Shown here: piece by piece, positions 1 through 6,578 of the stretch
Position numbering within the stretch: position 1 is the stretch's first letter
How the letters are laid out: each line of letters begins with the position of its first letter
Notes under the pieces: model-generated
The model's input: the letters and a program-made list of their open reading frames with translations, nothing else
What the model was told of the DNA's origin: nothing
Database searches by the model: none
Translations under genes and position numbers: made by a program
Assembly (NCBI GenBank): GCA_937912045.1
Contig: CALDPI010000093.1
Coordinates: 1 to 9,737, forward strand
DNA length: 9,737 nt
From: an uncultured Clostridia bacterium
Lineage (GTDB): Bacteria; Bacillota; Clostridia; Oscillospirales; Acutalibacteraceae
Direction: 5' to 3'

Positions 1-2248
1 CGCCCAAATCCGCCATACGCTTTTTAAGACCAATCAGCAGTTTATCTGCGATTTCAACTATATCCTCGTGAGAAAGCTTATGGAAGACAATTATATCGTC
101 AATTCTGTTGAGCATTTCGGGGCGGAACTCTTTTTTAAGCTCGCCCAAAACATCTTCCTTTATGGCCTCGTTTGATTTGACGGTGGCAGATGCTTCTCCG
201 AAACCAAAAGCCGCCTTTTTCTCGGTTATGAGACGGGCGCCGATGTTTGACGTCATAATTATTACCGTGTTTTTGAAATTAACCTTTCGTCCCTGTGAAT
301 CGGTGAGCACTCCGTCGTCAAGAATCTGCAAAAGAATGTTGAATACGTCTGGGTGCGCCTTTTCAATCTCGTCAAACAGCACAACCGAATACGGCGAGCG
401 TCTTACAAGCTCGGTCAACTGTCCACCCTCGTCAAAGCCGACATATCCGGGGGGCGAGCCAATCAATCTTGACACTGTATGCTTTTCCATATATTCCGAC
501 ATATCAAGACGAATCATGGCATTTTCACTGCCGAACATCGCCTCTGCAAGCGTTTTGCAAAGCTCAGTTTTGCCGACACCCGTCGGACCGAGGAAAATAA
601 ATGAACCGATTGGACGTTTCGGGTCTTTAAGTCCGACTCTGCCTCTGCGGATTGCACGTGCAACAGCCGAAACAGCCTCTTCCTGACCGACAATACGTTC
701 GTGCATTACGTCTTCAAGGCGAAGAAGTCTCTCACTTTCCTCCTCGGTTAATTGCTGAAGCGGTATTCCCGTCCAGCTGGACACGATATCGGCAATTTCC
801 ACGCCTGTTACAGCACCTGAGATACGCTCCTTATCGTCGTTCCACTTTTCCTTAAGCTCGTGCAATTCCTCGCGCAGTTTTTTCTCCTTGTCGCGCAGCT
901 GTGCCGCCTTTTCAAAGTCCTGTGAATTAACCGCGGCGGTCTTTTCTGTATCAAGCTCCGATATTTTTTCTTCAAGCTCTTTAAGCTCGCTCGGGGCGGC
1001 AAAAACCTTAAGGCGTACGCGAGATGCCGCCTCGTCAATAAGGTCGATAGCCTTATCGGGCAAAAACCTATCGGCAATATATCTTGAAGACAGCTTAACA
1101 GCCTCTTCCAGCGCCTCGTCGGTAATTCTCACACCGTGGTGCGCCTCATATTTATCACGCAGGCCCTTGAGAATCAGCAAAGCATCCTGTTCGTCCGGCT
1201 CTGCCACGTTTACAGGCTGAAAACGTCTTTCGAGTGCTGCGTCCTTTTCAATATTTTTTCGGTATTCTGCTATTGTCGTGGCACCGAAGACCTGCAAATC
1301 ACCGCGCGCAAGCGAGGGCTTTAGAATGTTCGCTGCATCGGTCGAGCCCTCCGCCGAGCCCGCGCCTATAATGGTGTGCACCTCGTCGATAAACAGAATA
1401 ATATCCTTATTTTCAATTACCTCATTAATTACTGACTTAATACGCTCTTCAAAATCGCCTCTATACTTCGTTCCGGCGACCATTCCCGTCAAATCGAGTG
1501 AAATTATTCTCTTCGAATTTAAAACGTCAGGCGCCTCATTATTGGCAATTTTCAGAGCCAAGCCTTCTGCAATAGCAGTTTTACCAACACCGGGTTCACC
1601 AATAAGGCAAGGGTTATTTTTTGTGCGGCGGCAAAGTATCTGAATTACGCGCTCAATTTCCTCACTTCTGCCGATTACAGGGTCTAATGCACCTTTTTTT
1701 GCTTCTTGTGTCAGGTCTCTGCCATACTTATCAATAGTAGGGGTTTTATTGCCGCCTGATGCACGCTTTTGCGGTTTGGATTTTCCCGGTTCTTCGACGT
1801 CGTCATCAACGCCCACCGCCTTCATAACCTCGCTTGTAAGCATTGCAACGTCAACGTTAAGCTCGCCTATAAAACGAATAGCATAATTGTCCCCGTCACT
1901 AAGTATTCCGAGAAGGACGTGCTCGGTGCCGACAAAGCTGTTTCCCAAACTTTTGCTGAGAGAAATTGCCGCCTCTATTACCCTTTTGGCGCGCGGCGTG
2001 AGATTTTCGGGTGTCAGCTTTGTGGGGGTGCCCACTCCGACCGTATTTTCAAGCAGGTTTTCAATTTTATCTTCGGTTATGTCCTTACCATTCAAAACGC
2101 TGGAGGCAACACCTCCGCCAACACGCAAAAGGCCAAGCAAAATATGCTCACTTCCGACGTAGGTGTGACCCATTGTCTCGGCGGCGTTAATTGCCAGATT
2201 TAAGGCTTCATTTGCCTTTTCGGTAAAACCGTTAAAATTATATCTCAT
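1..2248 (-). CDS. clpC: ClpC, AAA+ unfoldase of the Clp protease (C-terminus cut by window edge)
   Basis: This is a cytoplasmic Hsp100 ATPase that unfolds proteins, including arginine-phosphorylated ones, and threads them into ClpP. About 749 residues are visible; family members are usually about 810-830, so roughly the last 70 lie beyond position 1. Seen in order: an N-domain with two Clp_N repeats (about 1-145, 'GSEHILLGLL' and 'GTEHVLLGIL'); D1 with Walker A GEPGVGKT (217-224) and Walker B FIDE (286-289); a middle domain with a UVR-like motif ('DFEKAAQLRD', from about 444), which marks ClpC rather than ClpA or ClpB; and D2 with Walker A GPTGVGKT (554-561) and Walker B LFDE (624-627). The presumed ClpP-docking loop reads FGF (681-683). 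The ATG at 2248 is preceded by GGAG at 2256-2259, inside the end of mcsB, with a gap of only 4 bases, so translation is probably coupled. It is the last visible gene of the CtsR operon. Confidence 0.97.
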   Translation of the reverse strand, partial: MRYNFNGFTEKANEALNLAINAAETMGHTYVGSEHILLGLLRVGGGVASSVLNGKDITEDKIENLLENTVGVGTPTKLTPENLTPRAKRVIEAAISLSKSLGNSFVGTEHVLLGILSDGDNYAIRFIGELNVDVAMLTSEVMKAVGVDDDVEEPGKSKPQKRASGGNKTPTIDKYGRDLTQEAKKGALDPVIGRSEEIERVIQILCRRTKNNPCLIGEPGVGKTAIAEGLALKIANNEAPDVLNSKRIISLDLTGMVAGTKYRGDFEERIKSVINEVIENKDIILFIDEVHTIIGAGSAEGSTDAANILKPSLARGDLQVFGATTIAEYRKNIEKDAALERRFQPVNVAEPDEQDALLILKGLRDKYEAHHGVRITDEALEEAVKLSSRYIADRFLPDKAIDLIDEAASRVRLKVFAAPSELKELEEKISELDTEKTAAVNSQDFEKAAQLRDKEKKLREELHELKEKWNDDKERISGAVTGVEIADIVSSWTGIPLQQLTEEESERLLRLEDVMHERIVGQEEAVSAVARAIRRGRVGLKDPKRPIGSFIFLGPTGVGKTELCKTLAEAMFGSENAMIRLDMSEYMEKHTVSRLIGSPPGYVGFDEGGQLTELVRRSPYSVVLFDEIEKAHPDVFNILLQILDDGVLTDSQGRKVNFKNTVIIMTSNIGARLITEKKAAFGFGEASATVKSNEAIKEDVLGELKKEFRPEMLNRIDDIIVFHKLSHEDIVEIADKLLIGLKKRMADLG

Positions 2249-2252
2249 AAAA

Positions 2253-3263
2253 TCACTCCAAGTGTTCTCGTACTATCTTGCCACGGCAAATATCTCTGTC
2301 ATCGGGTGACATTATGCCGTTAAGTTTTTGCAGCATATAGGGCTGGCACTCCACAAGCAGCTGCACCGGCAGCGTCTTGTCAATATCTATTATGCCCATT
2401 GCCGCACCAAGTTTAATCCTTGATATTAGCTGCATCATTTCTTCGCTTGAGAGAATTCTTTGATTTTTAAGAATTCCGTATGCGCGCATAACGTTATCCT
2501 CGAGCAAAATTTTGTTTATACCGTCGCGGTCCTGATTTTCCTTTTTTATAATCTGCATAGTGATTGATTTTAGATTGTCAAGTGCAGCACGCTCGGATAT
2601 ACCGAGTGTAATCTGGTTGGAAAGCTGATAAAGCGATGCGGCAGATTTGGAGCCTTCACCATAAAGACCTCTTACCGTAAGGCCAAACTTTGATGCAGAT
2701 TCGCTTATTGCCGAAAGCGTTCCGTTATACGCCGTCACGGGCAGATGAAGCATTACCGAAGCGCGCAGGCCCGTACCCAGATTTGTGGGGCACTGTGTCA
2801 GGTATCCAAACTGTTCGTTATATGCGTAATCAAACTGAGAAGAAAAGGCATCATCAATTTTATCGGCAATCGCATACGCTTCATCAAGAGCGAGTCCCGG
2901 AAGTATCACCTGAATCCTTAAATGGTCCTCCTCGCACACCATAATGCTTACACTCTCGTCAGAAGAAATCAAAAGCAATTTATTCTGACGGTGATGCGCA
3001 AATTCGGGACTTATAATATGGCGCTCAATCATTGCACCGGCCTCTTCATCAGACACAGAGTTCATATCAATGATTTTCAATCCGCCGCAAATGTCGCTCG
3101 GAATATTGGCAACAGCGTTTCTTACAAGGGAGTTAACCTCGTTTATGTGCTCTGCCTTCATTCGCGCAGGGAAAGGAATTTTCTTAATATTGCGGGCAAT
3201 TCGAATACGCGTGCTGACAACAATGTCGCCCTCATTACCGAAGGTTTTGTACCACTCACTCAT
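2253..3263 (-). CDS. mcsB: McsB, protein-arginine kinase
   Basis: McsB phosphorylates arginines on proteins. This marks them for ClpC-ClpP and inactivates the repressor CtsR. The 336-residue protein has the phosphagen-kinase-like fold: 'STRIRIARN' (17-25), the 'EEDHLRIQ' segment (111-118) with the acidic pair E111/E112, the conserved cysteine in 'CPTNLGTGLRASVMLHLP' (158-175), and the GEGS loop (202-205) with the probable catalytic Glu203. Near the C-terminus 'RDICRG' (323-328) matches the RDxxRA phosphoarginine-binding motif of McsB, with Gly in place of the last Ala. It is slightly shorter than the roughly 360 residues of Bacillus McsB. The ATG at 3263 lies 8 bases inside the mcsA coding end, and GGAAGGAAG upstream (3272-3280) gives a good ribosome site. 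The pairing with mcsA rules out a metabolic arginine or creatine kinase. Confidence 0.97.
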   Translation of the reverse strand: MSEWYKTFGNEGDIVVSTRIRIARNIKKIPFPARMKAEHINEVNSLVRNAVANIPSDICGGLKIIDMNSVSDEEAGAMIERHIISPEFAHHRQNKLLLISSDESVSIMVCEEDHLRIQVILPGLALDEAYAIADKIDDAFSSQFDYAYNEQFGYLTQCPTNLGTGLRASVMLHLPVTAYNGTLSAISESASKFGLTVRGLYGEGSKSAASLYQLSNQITLGISERAALDNLKSITMQIIKKENQDRDGINKILLEDNVMRAYGILKNQRILSSEEMMQLISRIKLGAAMGIIDIDKTLPVQLLVECQPYMLQKLNGIMSPDDRDICRGKIVREHLE

Positions 3264-3759
3264 TGTTATCGCTTCCTTCCAGTTTCTTAATCTCGTCGCG
3301 CAGCTGTGCAGCTAATTCAAAGTTTTCCTCGCCAACTGCTTTGAGCATTTGAGCGCGCAGGGATTCCTTTTTATCCTCAGGTTTTACAGTTGCCAAGGCA
3401 GACACCTGCGAAGGCAATCTTTTGCCCAGGTGCTCTGTCGTGCCGTGCACACGCTTAAGGTATGGCACAAGCTTATTTTTAAACGCCTCATAGCATTCGG
3501 AGCAGCCCATCTTTCCGCTCTCAGCAATGTCCGAAAAACGCGTTCCGCAGCATTCACATCTATGCTCTTTAATATGACCTGTTGCAAGCTCGTCGCTGAA
3601 CATTGCACTGAGCATCGAGGCAAAGCCGTTATTCACAAATTTTGAATATCCACCCATCGCAGCACAGTATCCGCACAAATTTTTTTCGGTTACCACACCG
3701 TTTATTACGGTCTTAATATGGGTTGTGGCGGTGTTTTTTCCGCAGTTTTCACAAAGCAT
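3256..3759 (-). CDS. mcsA: McsA, zinc-binding activator of McsB
   Basis: McsA binds McsB and stimulates its arginine-kinase activity; in Bacillus it also links the system to thiol and metal stress. The 167-residue protein shows four cysteine pairs fit for two zinc sites: C3/C6, C29/C32, C68/C71 and C86/C89, the last in the signature 'GCSECYEAF'. A C-terminal UVR motif, 'ENFELAAQLRDEIKKLE' (145-161), resembles the one in the ClpC middle domain, as expected for partners in this complex. The ATG at 3759 has AGGAG at 3766-3770, six bases upstream. The end overlaps mcsB by 8 bases, and 13 bases separate it from ctsR, so it is clearly co-transcribed. Confidence 0.95.
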   Translation of the reverse strand: MLCENCGKNTATTHIKTVINGVVTEKNLCGYCAAMGGYSKFVNNGFASMLSAMFSDELATGHIKEHRCECCGTRFSDIAESGKMGCSECYEAFKNKLVPYLKRVHGTTEHLGKRLPSQVSALATVKPEDKKESLRAQMLKAVGEENFELAAQLRDEIKKLEGSDNNE

Positions 3760-3772
3760 AAAAATCTCCTTC

Positions 3773-4225
3773 CTAAAGCTCTGTTAAAAGCATATGTTTA
3801 AGTATCGACGCCCTTACCGTATCACGATATTCTGTTGGAACACATGAAAGCGTCTTATCCGAAATTGCAGACAACATCAAAACAGAAGACTCGCGCGAGA
3901 GCACGCCGTTTTGCAGGCAATTTTCTATGAGAATTCTTGACGACAAACTGTCAAGCTTGCCGCCTACAGAATTAATTATATGCATAATTGCCGAGCTTCT
4001 ATTAACCTGAACGCGTCTTATTCTTATATATCCTCCGCCGCCGCGACGGCTTTCAATAATATAGCCGTTTTCGGGGGTGAAGCGCGAAGAAAGAACGTAG
4101 TTTATCTGGCTTGGCACGCATCCGAGCGCACTCGCGAGCTCGTTTCGCCCGATTTCTGCCATATCCATTTCGGATTCGTTGATTATCTCAATTATTCGCT
4201 TTGCAATTAAATCACTTATCTTCAT
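3773..4225 (-). CDS. ctsR: CtsR, transcriptional repressor of class III heat-shock genes
   Basis: CtsR is a dimeric winged helix-turn-helix repressor that senses heat and protein damage and controls clp genes, including its own operon. The 150-residue protein carries the family hallmarks: 'RNELASALGCVPSQINYVL' (27-45, recognition helix region), 'RFTPENGYIIESRRGGGGYIRI' beginning at 48, with the wing arginine R61 that McsB targets and the glycine-rich thermosensing loop G62-G65, then a helical C-terminal domain. Length matches the family. The ATG at 4225 has only a modest upstream GAAAGG (4237-4242) that lies inside the promoter-proximal operator, so the repressor site and ribosome site overlap in the DNA. 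First gene of the operon; a good sigma-A-like promoter and two CtsR operators lie directly upstream. Confidence 0.96.
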   Translation of the reverse strand: MKISDLIAKRIIEIINESEMDMAEIGRNELASALGCVPSQINYVLSSRFTPENGYIIESRRGGGGYIRIRRVQVNRSSAIMHIINSVGGKLDSLSSRILIENCLQNGVLSRESSVLMLSAISDKTLSCVPTEYRDTVRASILKHMLLTEL

Positions 4226-4231
4226 ATATTA

Positions 4232-4248
4232 TTTGACCTTTCCTGACT
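4232..4248 (-). promoter_or_regulatory. CtsR operator 1 (ctsR-proximal)
   Basis: Read on the minus strand the site is AGTCAGG-AAA-GGTCAAA, two heptads in direct repeat with a 3-base spacer. The known CtsR consensus is two RGTCAAA heptads spaced by three bases. The downstream heptad is perfect and the upstream one deviates in its last two bases. It lies just downstream of the predicted ctsR start point and covers the -35 box of the opposing promoter, so binding should block both. The operator identity rests on motif match plus adjacency to ctsR itself. Confidence 0.88.
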
Positions 4249-4261
4249 TTAATTATATTAT
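4233..4261 (+). promoter_or_regulatory. Divergent sigma-A-type promoter toward the Cys-rich micro-gene
   Basis: Plus strand: -35 TTGACC (4233-4238), a 17-base spacer, and -10 TATTAT (4256-4261). The -10 is offset by one base from the ctsR -10 on the other strand, so the two promoters face each other over the same DNA and probably cannot be used at the same time. Predicted start is near 4268, with an untranslated leader of about 100 bases to the ATG at 4369. The boxes match the consensus well, but the region is AT-rich and partly self-complementary, so a mirrored promoter could be a by-product of operator symmetry. Confidence 0.55.
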
Positions 4262-4284
4262 ACACGAAAGTCAGAAAAAGTCAA
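4257..4284 (-). promoter_or_regulatory. Sigma-A-type promoter of the ctsR operon
   Basis: Minus strand: -35 TTGACT (4279-4284), a 16-base spacer, and a perfect -10 TATAAT (4257-4262). The predicted start is near 4249-4250, giving a leader of about 24 bases before ctsR. The -35 lies in CtsR operator 2, and operator 1 begins at the start point, which is a classical repression layout. Confidence 0.82.
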
Positions 4285-4285
4285 A
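4269..4285 (+). promoter_or_regulatory. CtsR operator 2 (opposite orientation)
   Basis: On the plus strand this reads AGTCAGA-AAA-AGTCAAA: the same heptad-spacer-heptad design as operator 1 but inverted. It overlaps the ctsR -35 box (4279-4284) and sits just downstream of the predicted plus-strand start point near 4268. With flanks, positions 4232-4250 and 4267-4285 form an inverted repeat matching at 17 of 19 positions around a 16-base centre. Confidence 0.85.
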
Positions 4286-4368
4286 CATTATTTTTAAACA
4301 CGTGCTGTAACAAATATTTCCACGTCGCATAGTATGATATTGAAGACTGAAAGAAGGAGGTCTATGCT

Positions 4369-4500
4369 ATGTGTAACGGTAATAACGGTTTCTTTGGTGG
4401 CAACTGCTGCACTTGGATAATCATCCTTGTTATCCTCTTTGCTTGCTGCGGAGGTTGCGGTGGCAACAACGGCTGTGGCAATAACGACTGCTGCTGCTAA
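4369..4500 (+). CDS. Tiny Cys/Gly/Asn-rich membrane-type protein, 43 aa
   Basis: A 43-codon reading frame with an excellent ribosome site (AAGGAGG, 4354-4360, eight bases before the ATG). The product has ten cysteines: 2, 13, 14, 26, 27, 30, 36 and 41-43. Its centre is a hydrophobic stretch flanked on both sides by a Cys pair, 'CCTWIIILVILFACC' (13-27), too short for a standard transmembrane helix unless the cysteines are included. Gly/Asn-rich tails follow the pattern 'GGNNGCGNN' and the protein ends in three cysteines. I recall similar small proteins in Firmicutes, annotated as 'chorion class high-cysteine' or grouped with YjcZ-like tiny membrane proteins; the function is unknown. It is the only plus-strand gene here, divergent from ctsR and convergent with ftsZ, behind a possible CtsR-controlled promoter. 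The ATG at 4364 lies too close to the ribosome site and opens only an 18-codon frame. Confidence 0.8.
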   Translation: MCNGNNGFFGGNCCTWIIILVILFACCGGCGGNNGCGNNDCCC

Positions 4501-4512
4501 TCGGCAATCCAT

Positions 4513-4550
4513 AAAAAAAGAGCCTATCCTCGCGGATAGGCTCTTGCCTT
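4513..4550. terminator. Bidirectional intrinsic terminator between ftsZ and the micro-gene
   Basis: A perfect 12-bp stem (4518-4529 paired with 4534-4545) closes a four-base loop. On the minus strand, for ftsZ and the dcw operon, it ends in a run of seven T's (4513-4519), 13 bases past the ftsZ stop codon: a strong rho-independent terminator. On the plus strand the tail is weaker (TTGCCTTTT), so it probably also ends the micro-gene transcript, starting 17 bases after its stop. Confidence 0.92.
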
Positions 4551-4557
4551 TTATGTA

Positions 4558-5619
4558 TTACTTATTGAATACGTCGAGAACGGTAACGTAATCGTCGTCA
4601 GATTCCTCTGTGCTGATGAGGTCGCTGAGCTGACTCGAAATATCGTTGCTATCCTTCTTCTTGGAATCGCCAAGACCTGTTGCAACAACTGTTACGCGGA
4701 TTGTATCCTCGAGTGTGTCATCAAGCTGAGCACCCCAGATGATAGTTGCATCGGGATTTGCCATCTCGGAAATGATGGAAGAAGCCTGCTCAACCTCTTC
4801 AAGACCGATGTCGTTAGAAGCGGTGATGCTGATGATAACGCCCTGTGCATTGTCCATAGAGGTTTCAATGAGAGGACTGTTGATAGCAATCTTAGCAGCC
4901 TGCTCTGCCTTGTCACGACCCTCTGCAACGCCAACACCCATATGTGCATAGCCTGCATCCTTCATGATGGTTGTAACGTCTGCAAAGTCAAGGTTAACGA
5001 GTGCAGTAACGTTAATGAGCTCAGAAATGCTCTGAACACCCTGACGGAGAACATCGTCAGCAATTTCGAATGCGTTCTTGAAGGTAATCTTCTGCTCAGA
5101 AACGTACTTAAGACGCTCGTTCGGGATAACAACAAGGCTGTCTACCTGCTCGCGAAGTGCGGCAATGCCGATTTCAGCCTGTTCCATTCTCTTCTTGCCT
5201 TCAAAAGCAAAGGGCTTTGTAACGATACCAACTGTGAGTATGCCAAGCTCTCTTGCAATCTGAGCAACAACGGGAGCTGCACCGGTGCCTGTGCCGCCGC
5301 CCATACCAGCGGTGATGAAAATCATATCAGCATCGCGGATAGCTGCTGTGATTTCGTCCTTAGACTCCTCTGCTGCGTTTCTGCCGCGCTCAGGATTTGC
5401 GCCGGCACCCATACCGCCTGCAGACTTTTCACCAATCTGGATTTTCTGGTTTGCTTTAGAAAGATATAAAGCTGCCTTATCTGTGTTAACTGCAACGAAC
5501 TCTACGCCGCGAACACCTGCGTCAACCATGCGGTTAATAGCGTTTCCACCGCCGCCGCCAACACCGACAACCTTAATTTTTACTACATTTGCCAATTCGT
5601 TTGAAACTTCCAATGACAT
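4558..5619 (-). CDS. ftsZ: FtsZ, tubulin-like cell-division GTPase
   Basis: FtsZ polymerises with GTP at mid-cell to form the Z-ring that recruits the divisome. With the start chosen here it has 353 residues. Visible motifs: the N-terminal glycine loop 'GVGGGGGNAINRM' (19-31), the tubulin signature GGGTGTG (107-113), and the T7 synergy loop 'NLDFAD' (209-214), which completes the neighbour's GTPase site. The tail after 'VTVVATG' is about 38 residues, acidic, and ends 'VTVLDVFNK' rather than the usual IPxFLR-like peptide that binds FtsA or SepF. The start is ATG 5619, because GGAAGGG (5629-5635) sits nine bases upstream; the in-frame TTG at 5628 directly abuts that ribosome site. Last gene of the dcw operon, followed by a strong terminator. 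No ftsA precedes it. Confidence 0.97.
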   Translation of the reverse strand: MSLEVSNELANVVKIKVVGVGGGGGNAINRMVDAGVRGVEFVAVNTDKAALYLSKANQKIQIGEKSAGGMGAGANPERGRNAAEESKDEITAAIRDADMIFITAGMGGGTGTGAAPVVAQIARELGILTVGIVTKPFAFEGKKRMEQAEIGIAALREQVDSLVVIPNERLKYVSEQKITFKNAFEIADDVLRQGVQSISELINVTALVNLDFADVTTIMKDAGYAHMGVGVAEGRDKAEQAAKIAINSPLIETSMDNAQGVIISITASNDIGLEEVEQASSIISEMANPDATIIWGAQLDDTLEDTIRVTVVATGLGDSKKKDSNDISSQLSDLISTEESDDDYVTVLDVFNK

Positions 5620-5692
5620 TTTTTTCAACCCTTCCGATACTTTTTATGTAAAAACTTTCAAAATATATTGCATAAAACAATTACACACGCTA

Positions 5693-5721
5693 ATAATAAC
5701 ACATTATATAATAAATTTCAA
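5693..5721 (-). promoter_or_regulatory. Possible promoter for ftsZ
   Basis: The 128-base ftsQ-ftsZ gap is very AT-rich. On the minus strand it contains TTGAAA (5716-5721), 17 bases, then TATTAT (5693-5698), a plausible sigma-A site giving an ftsZ leader of about 65 bases. An overlapping TATAAT (5703-5708) has no good -35. A separate ftsZ promoter would fit the need for high FtsZ levels, but AT-rich DNA yields such matches easily. Confidence 0.38.
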
Positions 5722-5747
5722 TGATTATTTTTAAAAATTTTTAAATA

Positions 5748-6560
5748 CTAATTTGTTACCAATTCACAAAAATTGAGCGTATCAATTTTAACGTCTCTAA
5801 AGGTGGACTTTGTATTGCTGCTTGTCCAGGCTTTAAGGTTTGCAAGCCCCGAAGCCTTTTCACTCATTTTTTCATACGAAGCCGCAAAATGACCTATTTT
5901 GTGCTGTAAATCCACGCTTGTACCCAACTGAACGATTATTCTGCTATCAACGATGAATTTTATATCAATTTCATCGCTTATATCAATGCCTGTAACGCCA
6001 AGGCCTTTTTCACCTGTCAGCTTTAAAAGCTCGCTTAAAAGCGCATCTTCTTCCTCTTTCAGCTTGAAGACCTCGCCCAATTCGGCGCTCCATTTAGTAT
6101 TTGATTTAATGAGCATACAATCGGCAGGCGGCTCTTCTGCGGTCTCTATAAACTTAAAGTTGCTATCAAGCACACAGTAAGAGCCGTTGTTTATTACATA
6201 ATACGTGGGAACCGCGGTCTTAACGTGGAGCCTTACCGTATCGGGAAAAACCTTTTCCACGCTGATTTCGCCGCTGTAAGCAAGATTTTTTGAAATCTTG
6301 CTAATTACGTCTGCCTTTGAGAGCAGAATTATGTTGCTGTCGGCCGTTATGCCGCTTGCCGACACAATTTCTTTCTTTGTATAAATGCTTTCGTTTTTAA
6401 CGATAACCCTCTTTACAGGGAACAAAACCGTAACGGAAAGAATTGCAAAAATCAAAAGCAGCATTGTAAATAAAAACACTAAAAAGCCTGTAATTCGCCT
6501 TTTTCTGCGTGCCTTACGTTTTTTGGCGTTTTTTGCTATAACCTCTTCCCTGTTACTCAT
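5748..6560 (-). CDS. ftsQ: FtsQ/DivIB, divisome scaffold protein
   Basis: A 270-residue bitopic membrane protein that bridges early and late divisome proteins through FtsB/FtsL (DivIC/FtsL in Firmicutes). Residues 10-22 are a strongly basic cytoplasmic stretch ('KNAKKRKARRKRR'), followed by one membrane helix (about 23-47). A POTRA-like domain starts with 'FPVKRVIVKNESIYTKKEI' (about 47-118), followed by the external FtsQ/DivIB beta domain. Length and layout fit the family. The ATG at 6560 is preceded by GAGGGAAG and lies 18 bases after the murA stop codon. Sequence conservation in this family is low, so the call rests on topology, the POTRA-like segment and position between murA and ftsZ. 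Confidence 0.9.
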   Translation of the reverse strand: MSNREEVIAKNAKKRKARRKRRITGFLVFLFTMLLLIFAILSVTVLFPVKRVIVKNESIYTKKEIVSASGITADSNIILLSKADVISKISKNLAYSGEISVEKVFPDTVRLHVKTAVPTYYVINNGSYCVLDSNFKFIETAEEPPADCMLIKSNTKWSAELGEVFKLKEEEDALLSELLKLTGEKGLGVTGIDISDEIDIKFIVDSRIIVQLGTSVDLQHKIGHFAASYEKMSEKASGLANLKAWTSSNTKSTFRDVKIDTLNFCELVTN

Positions 6561-6578
6561 TTACTTCCCTCTTTTCTG

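Noticed and set aside
108..686. A 192-codon open frame on the plus strand, and similar frames at 888-1220, 1278-1643 and 1769-2203
   Set aside because: They are antisense to the continuous clpC frame, which carries all AAA+ motifs; they have no ribosome sites and no recognisable domains.
4333..4338. TATGAT as an alternative -10 box closer to the micro-gene
   Set aside because: No credible -35 lies 16-18 bases upstream and there is no extended -10 TG.
4327..4367. GCATAG and CTATGC as a possible stem around the micro-gene ribosome site
   Set aside because: Only six base pairs with a loop of about 29 bases; this is easily expected by chance in such AT-rich DNA.
4364..4420. An alternative ATG at 4364 giving an 18-codon frame overlapping the micro-gene start
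   Set aside because: Spacing to AAGGAGG is only three bases and the frame ends quickly. The ATG at 4369 has ideal spacing.
4294..4512. A 72-codon minus-strand frame opposite the Cys-rich micro-gene
   Set aside because: It lacks a ribosome site and is Ala/Val/Thr-rich as the complement of Gly/Asn/Cys codons; the plus-strand frame has a strong ribosome site and a terminator.
4942..5469. A 175-codon plus-strand frame antisense to ftsZ, with another at 5285-5734
   Set aside because: The opposite strand encodes a complete FtsZ with all GTPase motifs. The Cys- and Pro-rich compositions are what antisense reading of Gly/Ala-rich codons gives.
5727..5746. Overlapping A/T palindromes (TTTTTAAAAATTTTT) just after the ftsQ stop as a terminator
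   Set aside because: The stem would be made only of A-T pairs and too weak to act as an intrinsic terminator; it is better explained as AT-rich promoter-type spacer.
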